Notes: generated from the sequence alone by a model not told the origin. Counted from the first letter of the stretch, positions 15,221 to 23,582 are shown. The stretch: DNA of 37,363 nt from Dehalococcoidia bacterium (GCA_009693055.1 SHYA01000010.1:1-37363), one strand, 5' to 3'. Numbers and translations: made by a program.

Positions 15221-16588
15221 TTACATTGGTAGCGCGTGGCGCACCGCCTCAAGCAGCGTCTCTTCTTCGTCGGGGGACACCGTGCGCGGATCCAGCACTA
15301 CCTGGTCATCCACCACGCGGCCAATGACGGGGGTGGGCGCGTGACGGAGTCTTCGAAGCAGCTCCTCGGGGCTTCCCGCGCTTCCGGGCGTCAGTGCGAG
15401 GAGCCACGTCGGAAGCGTCTCGCCTGGCAGGCTGCCACCTCCGATGGTGGACTCGCCGCGTACCACGGATGCCGCCTCGTGCACGGCGTGCGCCCAGCGA
15501 CGCGCCCGCGTCTCAAGCTCGTCCAGCGGCGCGGCGATCATGCGCCAGACGGGGACTTCCTGAATGGCCTCGCCCTTCACGTAGTGGAGCAGCGTGGCCG
15601 AGAGGGCTGCGAGGCCCAGCTTGTCCATCCGCACGGCGCGCGCCAGGGGGTGACGAGCTACCCGCTCAACCAGCTCTCGTTTGCCCGCCACCACGCCGCC
15701 CTGTGGCCCGCCCAGCAGCTTGTCGGTGGAGAAGCAGACCAGCTCGGCGCTCGCCGTAATGCTCTCCTGCGGCGTTGGCTCGTGCGCCAGGCCGAACCGC
15801 TCCGTGGGCAGGAGGCAACCGCTCCCAAGGTCGTGGAGGAGCAGCATGCCGTGCTGCCGGGCCAGGCTGGCAAGCTCCTCCAGCGTCGCCGTGTGGGTGA
15901 ACCCCGTGATGCGGAAGTTGGAGGCGTGCACCTTGAGCAGGGCCGCGGTGCGAGGCGACAGCGCCGCCTGGTAGTCGCGCAGGTAGGTGCGGTTAGTGGT
16001 GCCCACCTCCACGAGCGTGGCGCCGGATTGGCGCAGCACGTCCGGGATGCGGAAGCCGCCGCCGATCTCCACGGCCTCGCCGCGCGACACGATGACCTCC
16101 CGCCCTGCGGCCAGCGCGGCCAGCATGAGCATGACGGCGGAGGCGTTGTTGTTCACTGCCAGCGCCGCCTCCGCGCCGGTGACCTGTTGGAGTAACGCCG
16201 CGACGTGCTGCATCCTGCTGCCCCGGTCGCCGGCGTCCAGGTCGTACTCCAGGTCGGAGTAGCCGAGCGCGGACTTCTGGACGGCGTTGAGCGCGTCGCG
16301 GCTCAGGGGTGCGCGTCCCAGGTTCGTGTGAATGATGACGCCGGTCGCGTTGATGACGGGGCGCGGCCCTGCTGCCCATTCGGCAGCGGCGGCGTGGGCG
16401 ACTTGCTGGGCAATTTCGTCCAGCGGAGGCGCAGGCGCGCCGTTCGCAACGGCTTTACGCACCTGGTCAAGCTGGCGGCGCGTCAGGGCTGTCACGGCCT
16501 CGCGCGAAAAGGTCTGGGCCAAGCGTGCTACGCCAGGGTGGGCGAGCACCCGGTCAACGCTGGGAATGCCCCGATAGTCCGCTGTCAC
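15221..16588 (-). CDS. selA: L-seryl-tRNA(Sec) selenium transferase
   Basis: SelA is a PLP enzyme that converts seryl-tRNA(Sec) to selenocysteinyl-tRNA(Sec) with selenophosphate. The protein has 455 residues, the normal size. Conserved parts include INATGVIIHTNLGRAPLS, YSDLEYDLDAGDRGSR, AVNNNASAVMLML and the PLP-lysine segment CFSTDKLLGGPQGG near residue 290. The start is GTG at 16588, 24 bases after the ccmD stop on the same strand, so selA is probably read from the ccm operon; convergent with the DUF5671 gene, whose stop is only 17 bases away. SelB, SelD and tRNA-Sec are not in the window. The presence of selA implies selenoproteins in this organism. Confidence 0.95.
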   Translation of the reverse strand: MTADYRGIPSVDRVLAHPGVARLAQTFSREAVTALTRRQLDQVRKAVANGAPAPPLDEIAQQVAHAAAAEWAAGPRPVINATGVIIHTNLGRAPLSRDALNAVQKSALGYSDLEYDLDAGDRGSRMQHVAALLQQVTGAEAALAVNNNASAVMLMLAALAAGREVIVSRGEAVEIGGGFRIPDVLRQSGATLVEVGTTNRTYLRDYQAALSPRTAALLKVHASNFRITGFTHTATLEELASLARQHGMLLLHDLGSGCLLPTERFGLAHEPTPQESITASAELVCFSTDKLLGGPQGGVVAGKRELVERVARHPLARAVRMDKLGLAALSATLLHYVKGEAIQEVPVWRMIAAPLDELETRARRWAHAVHEAASVVRGESTIGGGSLPGETLPTWLLALTPGSAGSPEELLRRLRHAPTPVIGRVVDDQVVLDPRTVSPDEEETLLEAVRHALPM

Positions 16589-16612
16589 GCGCCTGTCCCA
16601 GTGGTCGGGGCG

Positions 16613-16897
16613 CTACGAGCGGCGCCCGCCGGACGGTTCCTGCTGGCTGGATGGTGGGGTGGGTGTGCGGTCACGCTCCTCCAGCAGCTTGCGTAACGCA
16701 TCCAACTCGCGACGGAGCGCTTGCTGCTTGCGCGTCATGTACACCGCGTAGGCGAACACCGCGATCCACGTGACCAGAAACACCGTGAAGAGGTAGGGCA
16801 GGTTGGACTCGGGGCCGCCCTTCGGCTGGACGGACAGGCCGGCCCCGCCGAGCAGCGGAAGGGGCGCCCCCGCCAACAGCCTCCTAACGTTGTTCAT
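16613..16897 (-). CDS. ccmD: CcmD-like small heme exporter subunit
   Basis: This encodes 94 residues. It has one membrane segment (LPYLFTVFLVTWIAVFAYAVYMTR, about residues 33-56) followed by a charged helix likely to form a coiled coil (TRKQQALRRELDALRKLLEERDR) and a polar tail. A small single-span protein with a basic helix after ccmC is the hallmark of CcmD, which stabilises the CcmC-CcmE heme complex. It is longer than the usual 45-70 residues. The ATG at 16897 overlaps the end of ccmC by 14 bases, consistent with translational coupling. Assignment rests on position and topology more than on residue identity. Confidence 0.7.
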   Translation of the reverse strand: MNNVRRLLAGAPLPLLGGAGLSVQPKGGPESNLPYLFTVFLVTWIAVFAYAVYMTRKQQALRRELDALRKLLEERDRTPTPPSSQQEPSGGRRS

Positions 16898-17570
16898 AGC
16901 TGAGGAGCATCCTTTCTGTCTCCTCCTCCGCGCGCCGGAGCTGATAACGCTCTGCGACCAGGTAGGTGAACAGCGCGAGGAAGGTGACGATGGCGACCAT
17001 GAGGGTGATCTCCATGTCGCGGTCCAGGGAGCCTTCCAGCGCGCCGGGACCGACCATCTGCACCGGGTGCACGTCCCGCCAGAGGCGCGTGGAGAGATAG
17101 ATGATGGGCACGTCCACAAACCCGATGATGCCAAGCACGGCGGCGTACCGCGCCCCGATGGCCCCCTTGGGGGCGTACGCGCGCAGCATCAGGTACGCCA
17201 CGTAGATGAACCACAGGATGAGCGACGTGGTGAGCCGGGGCGACCAGTCCCACCAGATGCCCCAGACGGGCTTGCTCCACAGCACGCCGCTCAGCAGCAT
17301 CAGCGACGTGCAGAGGAGGCCGACCTCCGCGCTGGCGTACGCGAGCGCGTCCCACTTGGCGCTGGGCCGCAGCAGGTAGGCGACGCTCGCCACGAAGATG
17401 ACGCCGTACCCCAGCAAGGCCACGGTCGCGAGCGGCACGTGCAGGTAGAAGATGCGCTGCACCACGCCCATCACCTGCTCCGTGGGCACCCAGAAAAAGA
17501 CCAGGTACAGCGTGACCACCATGAGGGCGGTGCTGACGCCCAGCAGCGCAAGGCGGACGTTGGCGGTCAC
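16884..17570 (-). CDS. ccmC: Cytochrome c maturation heme protein CcmC
   Basis: CcmC handles heme on the outer face of the cytoplasmic membrane and loads it onto CcmE. The protein has 228 residues with six hydrophobic segments. The tryptophan-rich signature WGIWWDWSPRLTTSLILWF is present near residues 100-120. Candidate axial histidines lie in RIFYLHVPLA (about residue 45) and in the loop RLWRDVHPVQ (about 165). The GTG start at 17570 lies six bases beyond the ccmB stop; the C-terminus overlaps ccmD. A cytosolic basic tail (RYQLRRAEEETERMLLS) closes it. Confidence 0.93.
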   Translation of the reverse strand: MTANVRLALLGVSTALMVVTLYLVFFWVPTEQVMGVVQRIFYLHVPLATVALLGYGVIFVASVAYLLRPSAKWDALAYASAEVGLLCTSLMLLSGVLWSKPVWGIWWDWSPRLTTSLILWFIYVAYLMLRAYAPKGAIGARYAAVLGIIGFVDVPIIYLSTRLWRDVHPVQMVGPGALEGSLDRDMEITLMVAIVTFLALFTYLVAERYQLRRAEEETERMLLSYEQR

Positions 17571-17576
17571 TTGGGC

Positions 17577-18251
17577 TCACTCCTGGACGACGAACTGGAA
17601 GAGTGCGGCTGAGAGCACGACGAACACGGCGTCAAACGCAGCGACGAGTCCGATCCACCTGCCGAACTCGCCCCACCCTTCGCCGCCGTAGATGGCGCTC
17701 GTGCTCTCCACGGCAGCAATGATAACAGGAACCACGATGGGGAAGAAGAGCACGGGGAGGAGCACCTCCCTGGCCCGCGTGTTGACCGCCATGGCGGAGA
17801 AAACGGTGCCCACGGCGGCAAAGCCGAGGGTGGAAAGGGCCATCACCAGCCACAGGCTGGGCAGCACGAAGGGCAGGTCAAACAGGATGGTGAAGAACGG
17901 CAGCATGGCCGCCTCTACCGCCAGCATGAACAGCACGGTGCTCAGGAGCTTGCCCAGGTAGATGGCGTCGCGGCTCACGGGGGTGAGCAGCAGCCCGTCC
18001 ATTGCGTCGCGTTCCTTCTCCAGGGCAAAGGCGCGCCCCAGCCCCAGGATGCCGGCGAAGGTGAACGAGACCCACAAGGCGCCGGCCGCTACGGAGGCGA
18101 CCTGGGCAGGGGTGGGGTCAAAAACGAAGTTGAAGGTGATCACCACGAGGAACGCGAAGACCACGATGGGAGTGACGACCTCCTTGGCGCGCACCTCCAG
18201 GAGGAAGTCCTTCCAGAAAATGGCCAGGGCGGCGCTCAGATAGGCCCTCAC
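17577..18251 (-). CDS. ccmB: Heme exporter membrane subunit CcmB
   Basis: CcmB is the membrane part of the CcmAB ABC transporter, which releases holo-CcmE from CcmC. The protein has 224 residues and six hydrophobic segments. Family features are AIFWKDFLLEVRAKE at the start, GLGRAFALEKERDAMDGLLLTP near 70-90, LGKLLSTVLFM and the strongly hydrophobic VLFFPIVVPVIIAAVEST near 175. The GTG start overlaps the ccmA stop (GTGA), so the genes are translationally coupled. The later maturation genes ccmE, ccmF, ccmG and ccmH are not in this window. Confidence 0.93.
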   Translation of the reverse strand: MRAYLSAALAIFWKDFLLEVRAKEVVTPIVVFAFLVVITFNFVFDPTPAQVASVAAGALWVSFTFAGILGLGRAFALEKERDAMDGLLLTPVSRDAIYLGKLLSTVLFMLAVEAAMLPFFTILFDLPFVLPSLWLVMALSTLGFAAVGTVFSAMAVNTRAREVLLPVLFFPIVVPVIIAAVESTSAIYGGEGWGEFGRWIGLVAAFDAVFVVLSAALFQFVVQE

Positions 18252-19111
18252 ACCGGCGTCCCTGCGAGCTGGTGGTAGAGCTTGCGGAACTCCTGGGTGG
18301 TGACCTCGCCCCGCGCGGCCTGAAAGGCGAGCCTGCCGCCGGACAGGACCGCCACCCGGTCGGCGAGGGCAAGGCCCTCCTCCACGTCGTGGGTAGTCAT
18401 GAGCACGGCCCCGCCCCGCTCACGGTGTTCCTGGAGGAGACGCTCAACGAGCGAAAGGGCCTCCGGGTCAAGCCCTGCCCCCGGCTCGTCCAGGAGCAGC
18501 ACTCGCGGGCGGTGCAGCAGCGCCCGCGCTAGCGAGACTCGTTTCTGCATCCCGTGGGAGAGGGTGTGGGTCCGGCGCCCAAGCACGGGTTCAATCCTGA
18601 GATGGGACGCCACCGTCTCAATACGGGCAGCGAGGTCCGGAACCTGGAACATCCGTCCGTAGAATCGCAGGTTCTCCAGCCCCGTCAGGTGGTCGTACAG
18701 GAACGTCTGGTGAGTGAGGACGCCGATGGACTGGCGGACGGACGCTGCCTGCGATAGGGGATCGTAGGAGGCGATGCGTACGGACCCCTGGTCGTAGCCG
18801 GCCAGCGTAGCAAGGACGCGGACCAGGGTGGTCTTTCCGGACCCGTTCGGCCCGAACAGCGCGAGGCATTCGCCCCAGCCCAGGCTCAGGTCCAGGTTGC
18901 GTAGCACCGGCAGCGTGTGGAAGGACTTGAAAAGGTGACGGACCTCAATGGCGCCGGCGCCAACGGCGTGACCTGCAGCGGACGGAGAGGTTGGCCTTAG
19001 CCCTGTCTGGGGCGACACGGTAGGCCGTGACGAGGGAGTAGGGTCGTGCTCTGGAACGTGATCGGCCACGCGCGCTCCGAACCCGTGTGTCGTGGAAGAG
19101 GTTTTTGGCAC
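18248..19111 (-). CDS. ccmA: Heme exporter ATP-binding subunit CcmA
   Basis: This is the ABC ATPase of the CcmAB complex. Walker A is GPNGSGKTT, the signature is LSHGMQKRVSLARALL, Walker B is VLLLDEPGAGLDPE, and the H-loop is MTTHDVEEG. With the start used here (GTG at 19111) the protein has 287 residues, about 60-80 more than usual. The extra N-terminal part is Pro/Ser/Thr-rich and low in complexity (EHDPTPSSRPTVSPQTGLRP), so the true start may be a downstream GTG, e.g. at the codon for VADHVPEHD; the ABC domain itself begins at IEVRHLFKSFHTLPVL. It leads the ccmABCD-selA unit. Divergent from the sigma-factor remnant. Confidence 0.88.
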   Translation of the reverse strand: MPKTSSTTHGFGARVADHVPEHDPTPSSRPTVSPQTGLRPTSPSAAGHAVGAGAIEVRHLFKSFHTLPVLRNLDLSLGWGECLALFGPNGSGKTTLVRVLATLAGYDQGSVRIASYDPLSQAASVRQSIGVLTHQTFLYDHLTGLENLRFYGRMFQVPDLAARIETVASHLRIEPVLGRRTHTLSHGMQKRVSLARALLHRPRVLLLDEPGAGLDPEALSLVERLLQEHRERGGAVLMTTHDVEEGLALADRVAVLSGGRLAFQAARGEVTTQEFRKLYHQLAGTPV

Positions 19112-19168
19112 CTGGCGCTACCTGCCTCATGGTAGCCGCTCCCCGTGAGCCGGGCAAGCAGGAGCGTG

Positions 19169-19189
19169 GCTGCCGCCGCCGGCGGCAGC
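19169..19189. repeat. Short perfect hairpin upstream of ccmA
   Basis: GCTGCCGCC and GGCGGCAGC form a nine-pair stem around GCC in the divergent region between ccmA and the sigma-factor remnant. No T-run follows on either strand; function unknown. Confidence 0.5.
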
Positions 19190-19336
19190 TACGAGATTCG
19201 CGCACGGTGGGTTGCCGTCCCTCCTGGCACAGCGTAGAACACTCGCATCCTGCGTCCCGGCAAGCAGGCACGCAATCCGCGGAGAGGCGCAACCCGTATT
19301 GGTGAGCGGAGGTACGCTTCTCCGGAAGAGGGGTTC

Positions 19337-19868
19337 TTGGCGTACCGAGAGTTGAGCGACGCGGAGCTGGTTGCCCTGATCGCGGGAGGCCAGGAAACGG
19401 GCGCTGGAGGAGCTGTACGAGGGGCACCACCGCCGGGTCCTCTTCTTTGCGCTGGGCATCGTGAACAACCGTATGACGGCGGAAGAGGTCGTTCAGGACG
19501 CTTTCTCCAAAGTGTGGAGCCGCGCCGGCACCTACCGGCCGGAGCTTGGCAAAGTCTCCAGCTGGGTCTTGAGCATCGCCCATCACCGCGCGATCGACGT
19601 GCTGCGCCGGCAGAGGCACGAGTAGGCCAACCCAGGCTATGACGAGGCGTTGGGGCACGAGCTCATGCGCCACACGGAGAGCGGGTTGGAGGAGTACGCT
19701 ATCAGCCTGGAGACGGGGAGCCGAGTGCAAAAGCTGCTCGCGCAACTCCCAGAGGCCCAGCGTGAGGTGGTGGTCTTGGCCTACTTCTACGGCCACACCC
19801 AGTCGGAGATCGCGAAAAAGACGAAGCAGCCACTGGCAGGGTGCGGCGACGCTGGTGGCGCAGGGTGA
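19337..19868 (+). pseudogene. Decayed ECF sigma factor
   Basis: These are the remains of a SigK/ECF-type sigma factor. The N-terminus reads YRELSDAELVALIAGGQE from the TTG at 19337. At about 19396-19398 the frame shifts by one base; the protein then continues in the other frame as RALEELYEGHHRRVLFFALG, VVQDAFSKVWSRAGTY (region 2) and SSWVLSIAHHRAIDVLRRQRHE. An in-frame TAG at 19623 interrupts it. It goes on with ETGSRVQKLLAQLPEAQREVVVLAYFYGHTQSEIA (region 4), then breaks off after KKTKQP at about 19834, where the helix-turn-helix should end, and runs out of register to a TGA. Three independent lesions make it a pseudogene rather than a programmed frameshift. Confidence 0.85.
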
Positions 19869-20457
19869 CAAGACGCAGGTGGTCCTGCTGGCGACCCCTG
19901 GCATATCCGACCTGAACCACATCCACACGGGGACGTGCAAGGACCTGGGCGGCGTGACCTACGTGCTTACCGACATGGCGAACGGCCTCTCCGTCACGAC
20001 GGTGGACGCCAGCCTGGACTCTCTGCTCGCTGGCGGCTTTGCCATCAACCTCCACAAGATCGGCGATCCGGGCACGTACACGTCGTGCGGGGACATCCCC
20101 ACCCGTGTAACGCCCGCAGGAAGCGCGCCGCCACCGCCGTCTGGGCCTGAGATGACCTCGGTCCAGGACACCGCCACGGTGCTCCGGACGGTCAACGTCA
20201 CCATTCAAGGGCTAGCTTTCCAGCCCGCGACTATCACGGCCCAGCCGGGCGAGCAGATTCGCTTCAACGTCCGCAACCTGGACGGGGTACGACACAGCTT
20301 TCCCTTTAGGCGTCCGGGCAGCAGCGGCTACGACGTCATCGTGTCCGGCGGCGAGACCAAGCTCGGAGACGCGATCACGCTGAGTTCCCCGGGGACCATC
20401 CAGTTCTTCTGCCAGTTCCACGCCAACATGGTTGGGACGCTGCAAGTGGGAGGCTAG
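19835..20457 (+). pseudogene. CHRD-cupredoxin protein lacking its N-terminus
   Basis: The open frame joins directly onto the broken sigma-factor sequence. First comes a CHRD-type domain piece (ATLVAQGDKTQVVLL, HIHTGTCKDLGGVTYVLTD, LLAGGFAINLHK) and a proline-rich linker. A cupredoxin domain follows, ending DGVRHSFPFRRPG...FFCQFHANMVGTLQVGG, with His and C-Q-F-H-A-N-M carrying the type 1 copper ligands. Proteins like this are exported, yet no signal peptide or credible ribosome site exists; the only upstream in-frame start (19639) would translate antisense-like sigma shadow. A deletion has thus fused the two genes and removed the front of this one. A GTG at 19855 could start a cytoplasmic fragment. 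Confidence 0.75.
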
Positions 20458-20561
20458 GAGGCGCACGGGAGAACGGGAGCACACCCTTGCCGGCACGCGT
20501 AAGACGGGCCATCCTAGTGGCGCCACCTTGTCTTTCGGCGGGGTGATGTCAGAATGCTTGC

Positions 20562-21509
20562 GTGCAGCGTTTGCGCGATCGGTCAGACCAGCGGCGACTC
20601 TCCCTGCTTGCGGCGCTCGTTGCCGGAGTGCTTGTGCTCGCTGTTGTTGCGTGCGGGGGGGACGGTCCCACTCCCCAGCTTCCTCCAGGTGCCGCGCAGG
20701 CTCCTGCCACACCCCCGCCATTCGTTGGAGCCGGCGCCCAGGCGGGCTACCTCTCCGGCACGGTCCTGGAGGTCGTGGACGGGGATACGCTCGACGTGCA
20801 GCTCCAGGGCGGCGCCAAGGAGAGGGTGCGCTTGCTGGCGGTGGATGCCCTGGAAACTGGTCGGCGTAACACAGGGGGCGAGTATCCAGGCGTCACGGAT
20901 GCAGCGTGTCTTGACGATTGGGGTCTGCGAGCCAGCCAGTTTGTCAGCAGTAGGCTGGCCGGTCGCACTGTTGTCCTTGAGGAAGACCCTCAGGAGGGGA
21001 CGCGGGATGCATTTGGACGACTGCTCGCGTACATCGTGGTGGATGGGGTGGACTTGAACGCCGCGCTCGTGCAGGAAGGCTACGCGCGGGTGTACACGGA
21101 AGGGAAGGCGCAGCGGGAGGCCCAGTATCTGGCATACCAGGCGAGCGCTCGCGAACAGCGCAAGGGGCTCTGGTCCTGTGCGCCCCCTCGTGGCCAGGCG
21201 TCGCCCGGGATCGTGATAGCCGACCTGGACCTGGCGGGCGAGTCGGTTACCATAGTCAACCAGGGAAGCGTTGAAGCGGACTTGACGGGGTGGACGCTGA
21301 GAAGCACAGTCGGAGAACAGGAGTTCACCTTTCCGTCCCTCGTGCTGGGCCCTGGCGAGCGAGTCCAGGTGGTGAGCGGGGACGCGGCGGAAGACAATCC
21401 ACCCAGAACGCTCAGGTGGGGCGAGCGAAATGTGTGGAATAATCAGGGGGACGAGGCGGTGCTCCTGGACGCACAGGGCCGGGAGATCACGCGTCTGGAG
21501 CAAAAGTAG
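20562..21509 (+). CDS. Secreted lipoprotein nuclease: SNase domain plus lamin-tail domain
   Basis: This is a 315-residue protein. The N-terminus has a signal peptide with a lipobox (LVLAVVAC, Cys at about 31), then a Pro-rich linker. Residues about 65-205 form a thermonuclease (SNase) domain: GTVLEVVDGDTLDVQL, VRLLAVDALE, ASQFVSSRLAGRTVVLE, DAFGRLLAYIVVDG and LNAALVQEGYARVY. Residues about 215-315 resemble a lamin-tail domain (IVIADLDLAGESVTIVNQG, DLTGWTLRS, LVLGPGERVQVVSG, WNNQGDEAVLLDAQG), which often accompanies extracellular nucleases. It would degrade DNA or RNA outside the cell for nutrient use or matrix turnover. GTG start at 20562. Catalytic Arg and Asp positions are conserved as far as can be judged by eye. 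Confidence 0.88.
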   Translation: MQRLRDRSDQRRLSLLAALVAGVLVLAVVACGGDGPTPQLPPGAAQAPATPPPFVGAGAQAGYLSGTVLEVVDGDTLDVQLQGGAKERVRLLAVDALETGRRNTGGEYPGVTDAACLDDWGLRASQFVSSRLAGRTVVLEEDPQEGTRDAFGRLLAYIVVDGVDLNAALVQEGYARVYTEGKAQREAQYLAYQASAREQRKGLWSCAPPRGQASPGIVIADLDLAGESVTIVNQGSVEADLTGWTLRSTVGEQEFTFPSLVLGPGERVQVVSGDAAEDNPPRTLRWGERNVWNNQGDEAVLLDAQGREITRLEQK

Positions 21510-21519
21510 GATGCGACCG

Positions 21520-21633
21520 ATGCGACAACCAAGTGGCGCGCTCAAGGGTTTCCTGTGGGGTCTTTGGCATGGGCTCGCGGCCCTGACGGACCTGGTGGGC
21601 GACCGTCGGCTGTTTCCCAGCTCTACGACCTGA
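21520..21633 (+). CDS. Possible small membrane-associated protein, perhaps truncated
   Basis: This short frame directly after the nuclease encodes about 37 residues (40 if the ATG at 21511 is used). It contains LKGFLWGLWHGLAALTDLV, which resembles the start of short bacterial membrane proteins with a FLWGLWHG motif, but the usual longer C-terminal part is missing. AGTAGGA precedes the ATG at 21520. It may be a real small gene or a 5' remnant. Confidence 0.35.
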   Translation: MRQPSGALKGFLWGLWHGLAALTDLVGDRRLFPSSTT

Positions 21634-21929
21634 GGGCTGGAAGAGCTGATGAGAAGCCCCGGCGGGGCTTCCTGGATCCAGCGGCAGGTGGAGCGCGAGC
21701 TTGGCCTTGGGCGGTAGCCTCGCACTCAGGTAAGAACGTTCGTGGACAGCCCCGCGCTCCGGAGCCTATAATGGCCCCGGCCCGTCGGGGCTTCCGCAGC
21801 GTCCTGCCAGAGGGCGCTTCGCGGCTCAGGGCAGCCCCTGATGCGGGGACCCGACCGGAGAGAGATTCCTCGCGGAGTTTACCCTGAGTCCAACGAACGG
21901 GTTCAGAATGACAAGGTCGGGGGACGGAC
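21634..21929. other. Intergenic region with hairpins, a promoter and a degenerate repeat
   Basis: No gene is seen. AAGCCCC/GGGGCTT forms a small hairpin near 21655-21672. A TATAAT promoter lies at 21767. From about 21859 to 21915 there is a decayed half-copy of the GAGATTCCTCG...GTTCAGAATGACA repeat that is seen complete at 33023-33125. Confidence 0.5.
21743..21772 (+). promoter_or_regulatory. Promoter for the DUF1802 gene
   Basis: TGGACA, an 18-base spacer and a perfect TATAAT. The leader to the DUF1802 start would be about 150 bases and contains the degenerate repeat. Confidence 0.55.
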
Positions 21930-22517
21930 ATGCTCCCAGAAACGACTCGTATGGCGCTCAAGGAGTGGGCGGTTGCCTGCCGCGCCCTGGATATGGGTAA
22001 GCAGGTCGTCCTGCTCCGCAAGGGCGGCATCCGTGAGGAGAGTGTGGACTTCCGGGTGGTCCACCCTCAGTTTCTGTTGTACCCGACGTTCGAGCATCAG
22101 AAGCCGGAGCTGGTCAAGCCGGAGTGGCACGGCGAGCTCGCGGAAACCGTCGCCAGGGCAGAGAAGCCGGGCGGCATCACGTTAAGCCACTTCGCCGAGG
22201 TGACCTCCATGGCGGAGGTGTGGGAGCAGGAGAAGGTTGACGCGCTCTCACCGCACTACCTCTGGAGCACCGGCTACGCCCAGCAGCGGCTCCACTGGCA
22301 GCCGCTGCGCCCGTTGACGGTCTTGCTGATGCGCGTGTATCACATGCAGCCTGTGACGGTCCCCTTCCTGGCCGAGTACAACGGCTGCACCTCGTGGGTG
22401 ACCCTGGGGCAGGACGTGCCGCTCCGGGGCCTGAGGCCGGTGCTGTCCGATGAGGAGTACCGCGAGCGCACCGATGAGGTGCTCAGGGCGCTGAAAGTGA
22501 CGTCGGCGGCGCGTTAG
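21930..22517 (+). CDS. DUF1802 family protein
   Basis: This is a 195-residue soluble protein of the DUF1802 family, whose biochemical function is unknown. The family start ALKEWAVACRALDMGKQVVLLRKGGIRE is clear, as are FRVVHPQFLLYPTFEHQ and the later block PHYLWSTGYAQQRLHWQPLRPLTVLLMRVYHMQ. The latter part contains several conserved basic and aromatic residues but no known catalytic motif. ATG start at 21930. The aldo/keto reductase gene follows after about 50 bases, perhaps in the same transcript. Confidence 0.85.
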   Translation: MLPETTRMALKEWAVACRALDMGKQVVLLRKGGIREESVDFRVVHPQFLLYPTFEHQKPELVKPEWHGELAETVARAEKPGGITLSHFAEVTSMAEVWEQEKVDALSPHYLWSTGYAQQRLHWQPLRPLTVLLMRVYHMQPVTVPFLAEYNGCTSWVTLGQDVPLRGLRPVLSDEEYRERTDEVLRALKVTSAAR

Positions 22518-22568
22518 GCTGTTTCCACTCGCTCGTTGCCGGCAGGAGCGAGGAGTGGAAGGAGAGCA

Positions 22569-23582
22569 ATGAAGTACAGGAAGCTGGGCAAGACCGACCT
22601 GGTGCTGTCCGAGGTCGGATTTGGCGCGTGGACCGTGGCAACGGACTGGTGGGGCCACGTTGAGCCGGAAGACGGCGTCAAACTGCTCCAACGCGCGGTG
22701 GACCTGGGCGTCAACGTGGTGGACACCGCGGACGCGTACGGCGATGGGTTCGGCGAGGAGATCGTCGCGCAGGCGCTCCACACGCGCCGCCAGCAGCTCG
22801 TCTATGCGACCAAGTTCGGGTATGACCTCTCTGTTCCCCAGCAGCCGCGCGTGGGGCATCAAGAGCGCCCGCAGTGCTGGGACGCAGCGTTCGTCCGGCA
22901 GGCGTGCGAGCGCAGCCTGCGCCGCCTGAAGACCGACTACATCGACCTGTACCAGCTGCACAACCCCAAGATGGACGCCATCCGAAGCGGCGAGCTGTTC
23001 CAGACGCTGGACGACCTGGTCAAAGAGGGGAAGCTCCGCTACTACGCGCTTGCCCTGGGCCCGGACATCGGCTGGGTTGAGGAGGGTGACGCCGCGTTGA
23101 CGGAGACGGGTATCGCGGCGATGCAGATCATCTACAGCATCCTGGAGCAGCAGCCCGCCCGGCACTTCTTCCTGCTGGCCGCCGAGCGTGGGGTCGGCCT
23201 GCTCTCCCGCGTCCCACACGCCTCAGAGGTGCTGACGGACAAGTTCCGCCGCGCGCCGCCGAGCTTCAGCGCCACCGACCATCGCTCGCACCGGCGCCAG
23301 CAATGGCTTCAGGAAGCGATCCAGAAGGTGGGGAAGCTGGCGTTCCTGGAGGAGGCGTACAAGCATACCCCGCTCTCGCACCTGGCCATCCAGTTCGTTC
23401 TCTCCGAGCCGGTGATCGCGAGCGTGTTCCCCAACATCACCAGCGAGGCGGACCTGGAGGAGTACGTAGGCGCGAGCGAGGCTGACGCGCTGAACCCTGA
23501 GCACGTGGCCCAGCTCCACGAGCTCTACGACGCGGGGTTTGGGTTGACCCCGGCCCCGTCACCTGCTGCTGCAGCGGGGTAA
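22569..23582 (+). CDS. Aldo/keto reductase
   Basis: This is a 337-residue NADPH-dependent oxidoreductase with the aldo/keto reductase barrel. MKYRKLGKTDLVLSEVGFGAW is the family start; VNVVDTADAYGDGFGEEIVAQAL carries the catalytic Asp and Tyr, VYATKFGYD the Lys, and YIDLYQLHNP the His. The cofactor-binding C-terminal part (AIQFVLSEPVIASVFPNITSEADLEEYVGA) is present. GGAAGGAGAG precedes the ATG at 22569. The C-terminal tail (PSPAAAAG) overlaps the convergent EVE gene by 58 bases. Physiological substrate unknown. Confidence 0.92.
   Translation: MKYRKLGKTDLVLSEVGFGAWTVATDWWGHVEPEDGVKLLQRAVDLGVNVVDTADAYGDGFGEEIVAQALHTRRQQLVYATKFGYDLSVPQQPRVGHQERPQCWDAAFVRQACERSLRRLKTDYIDLYQLHNPKMDAIRSGELFQTLDDLVKEGKLRYYALALGPDIGWVEEGDAALTETGIAAMQIIYSILEQQPARHFFLLAAERGVGLLSRVPHASEVLTDKFRRAPPSFSATDHRSHRRQQWLQEAIQKVGKLAFLEEAYKHTPLSHLAIQFVLSEPVIASVFPNITSEADLEEYVGASEADALNPEHVAQLHELYDAGFGLTPAPSPAAAAG

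Noticed and set aside
19337-19868. Programmed frameshift in the sigma factor gene
   Set aside because: There is no slippery heptamer or stimulatory structure, and a separate nonsense codon and 3' deletion make simple decay more likely.
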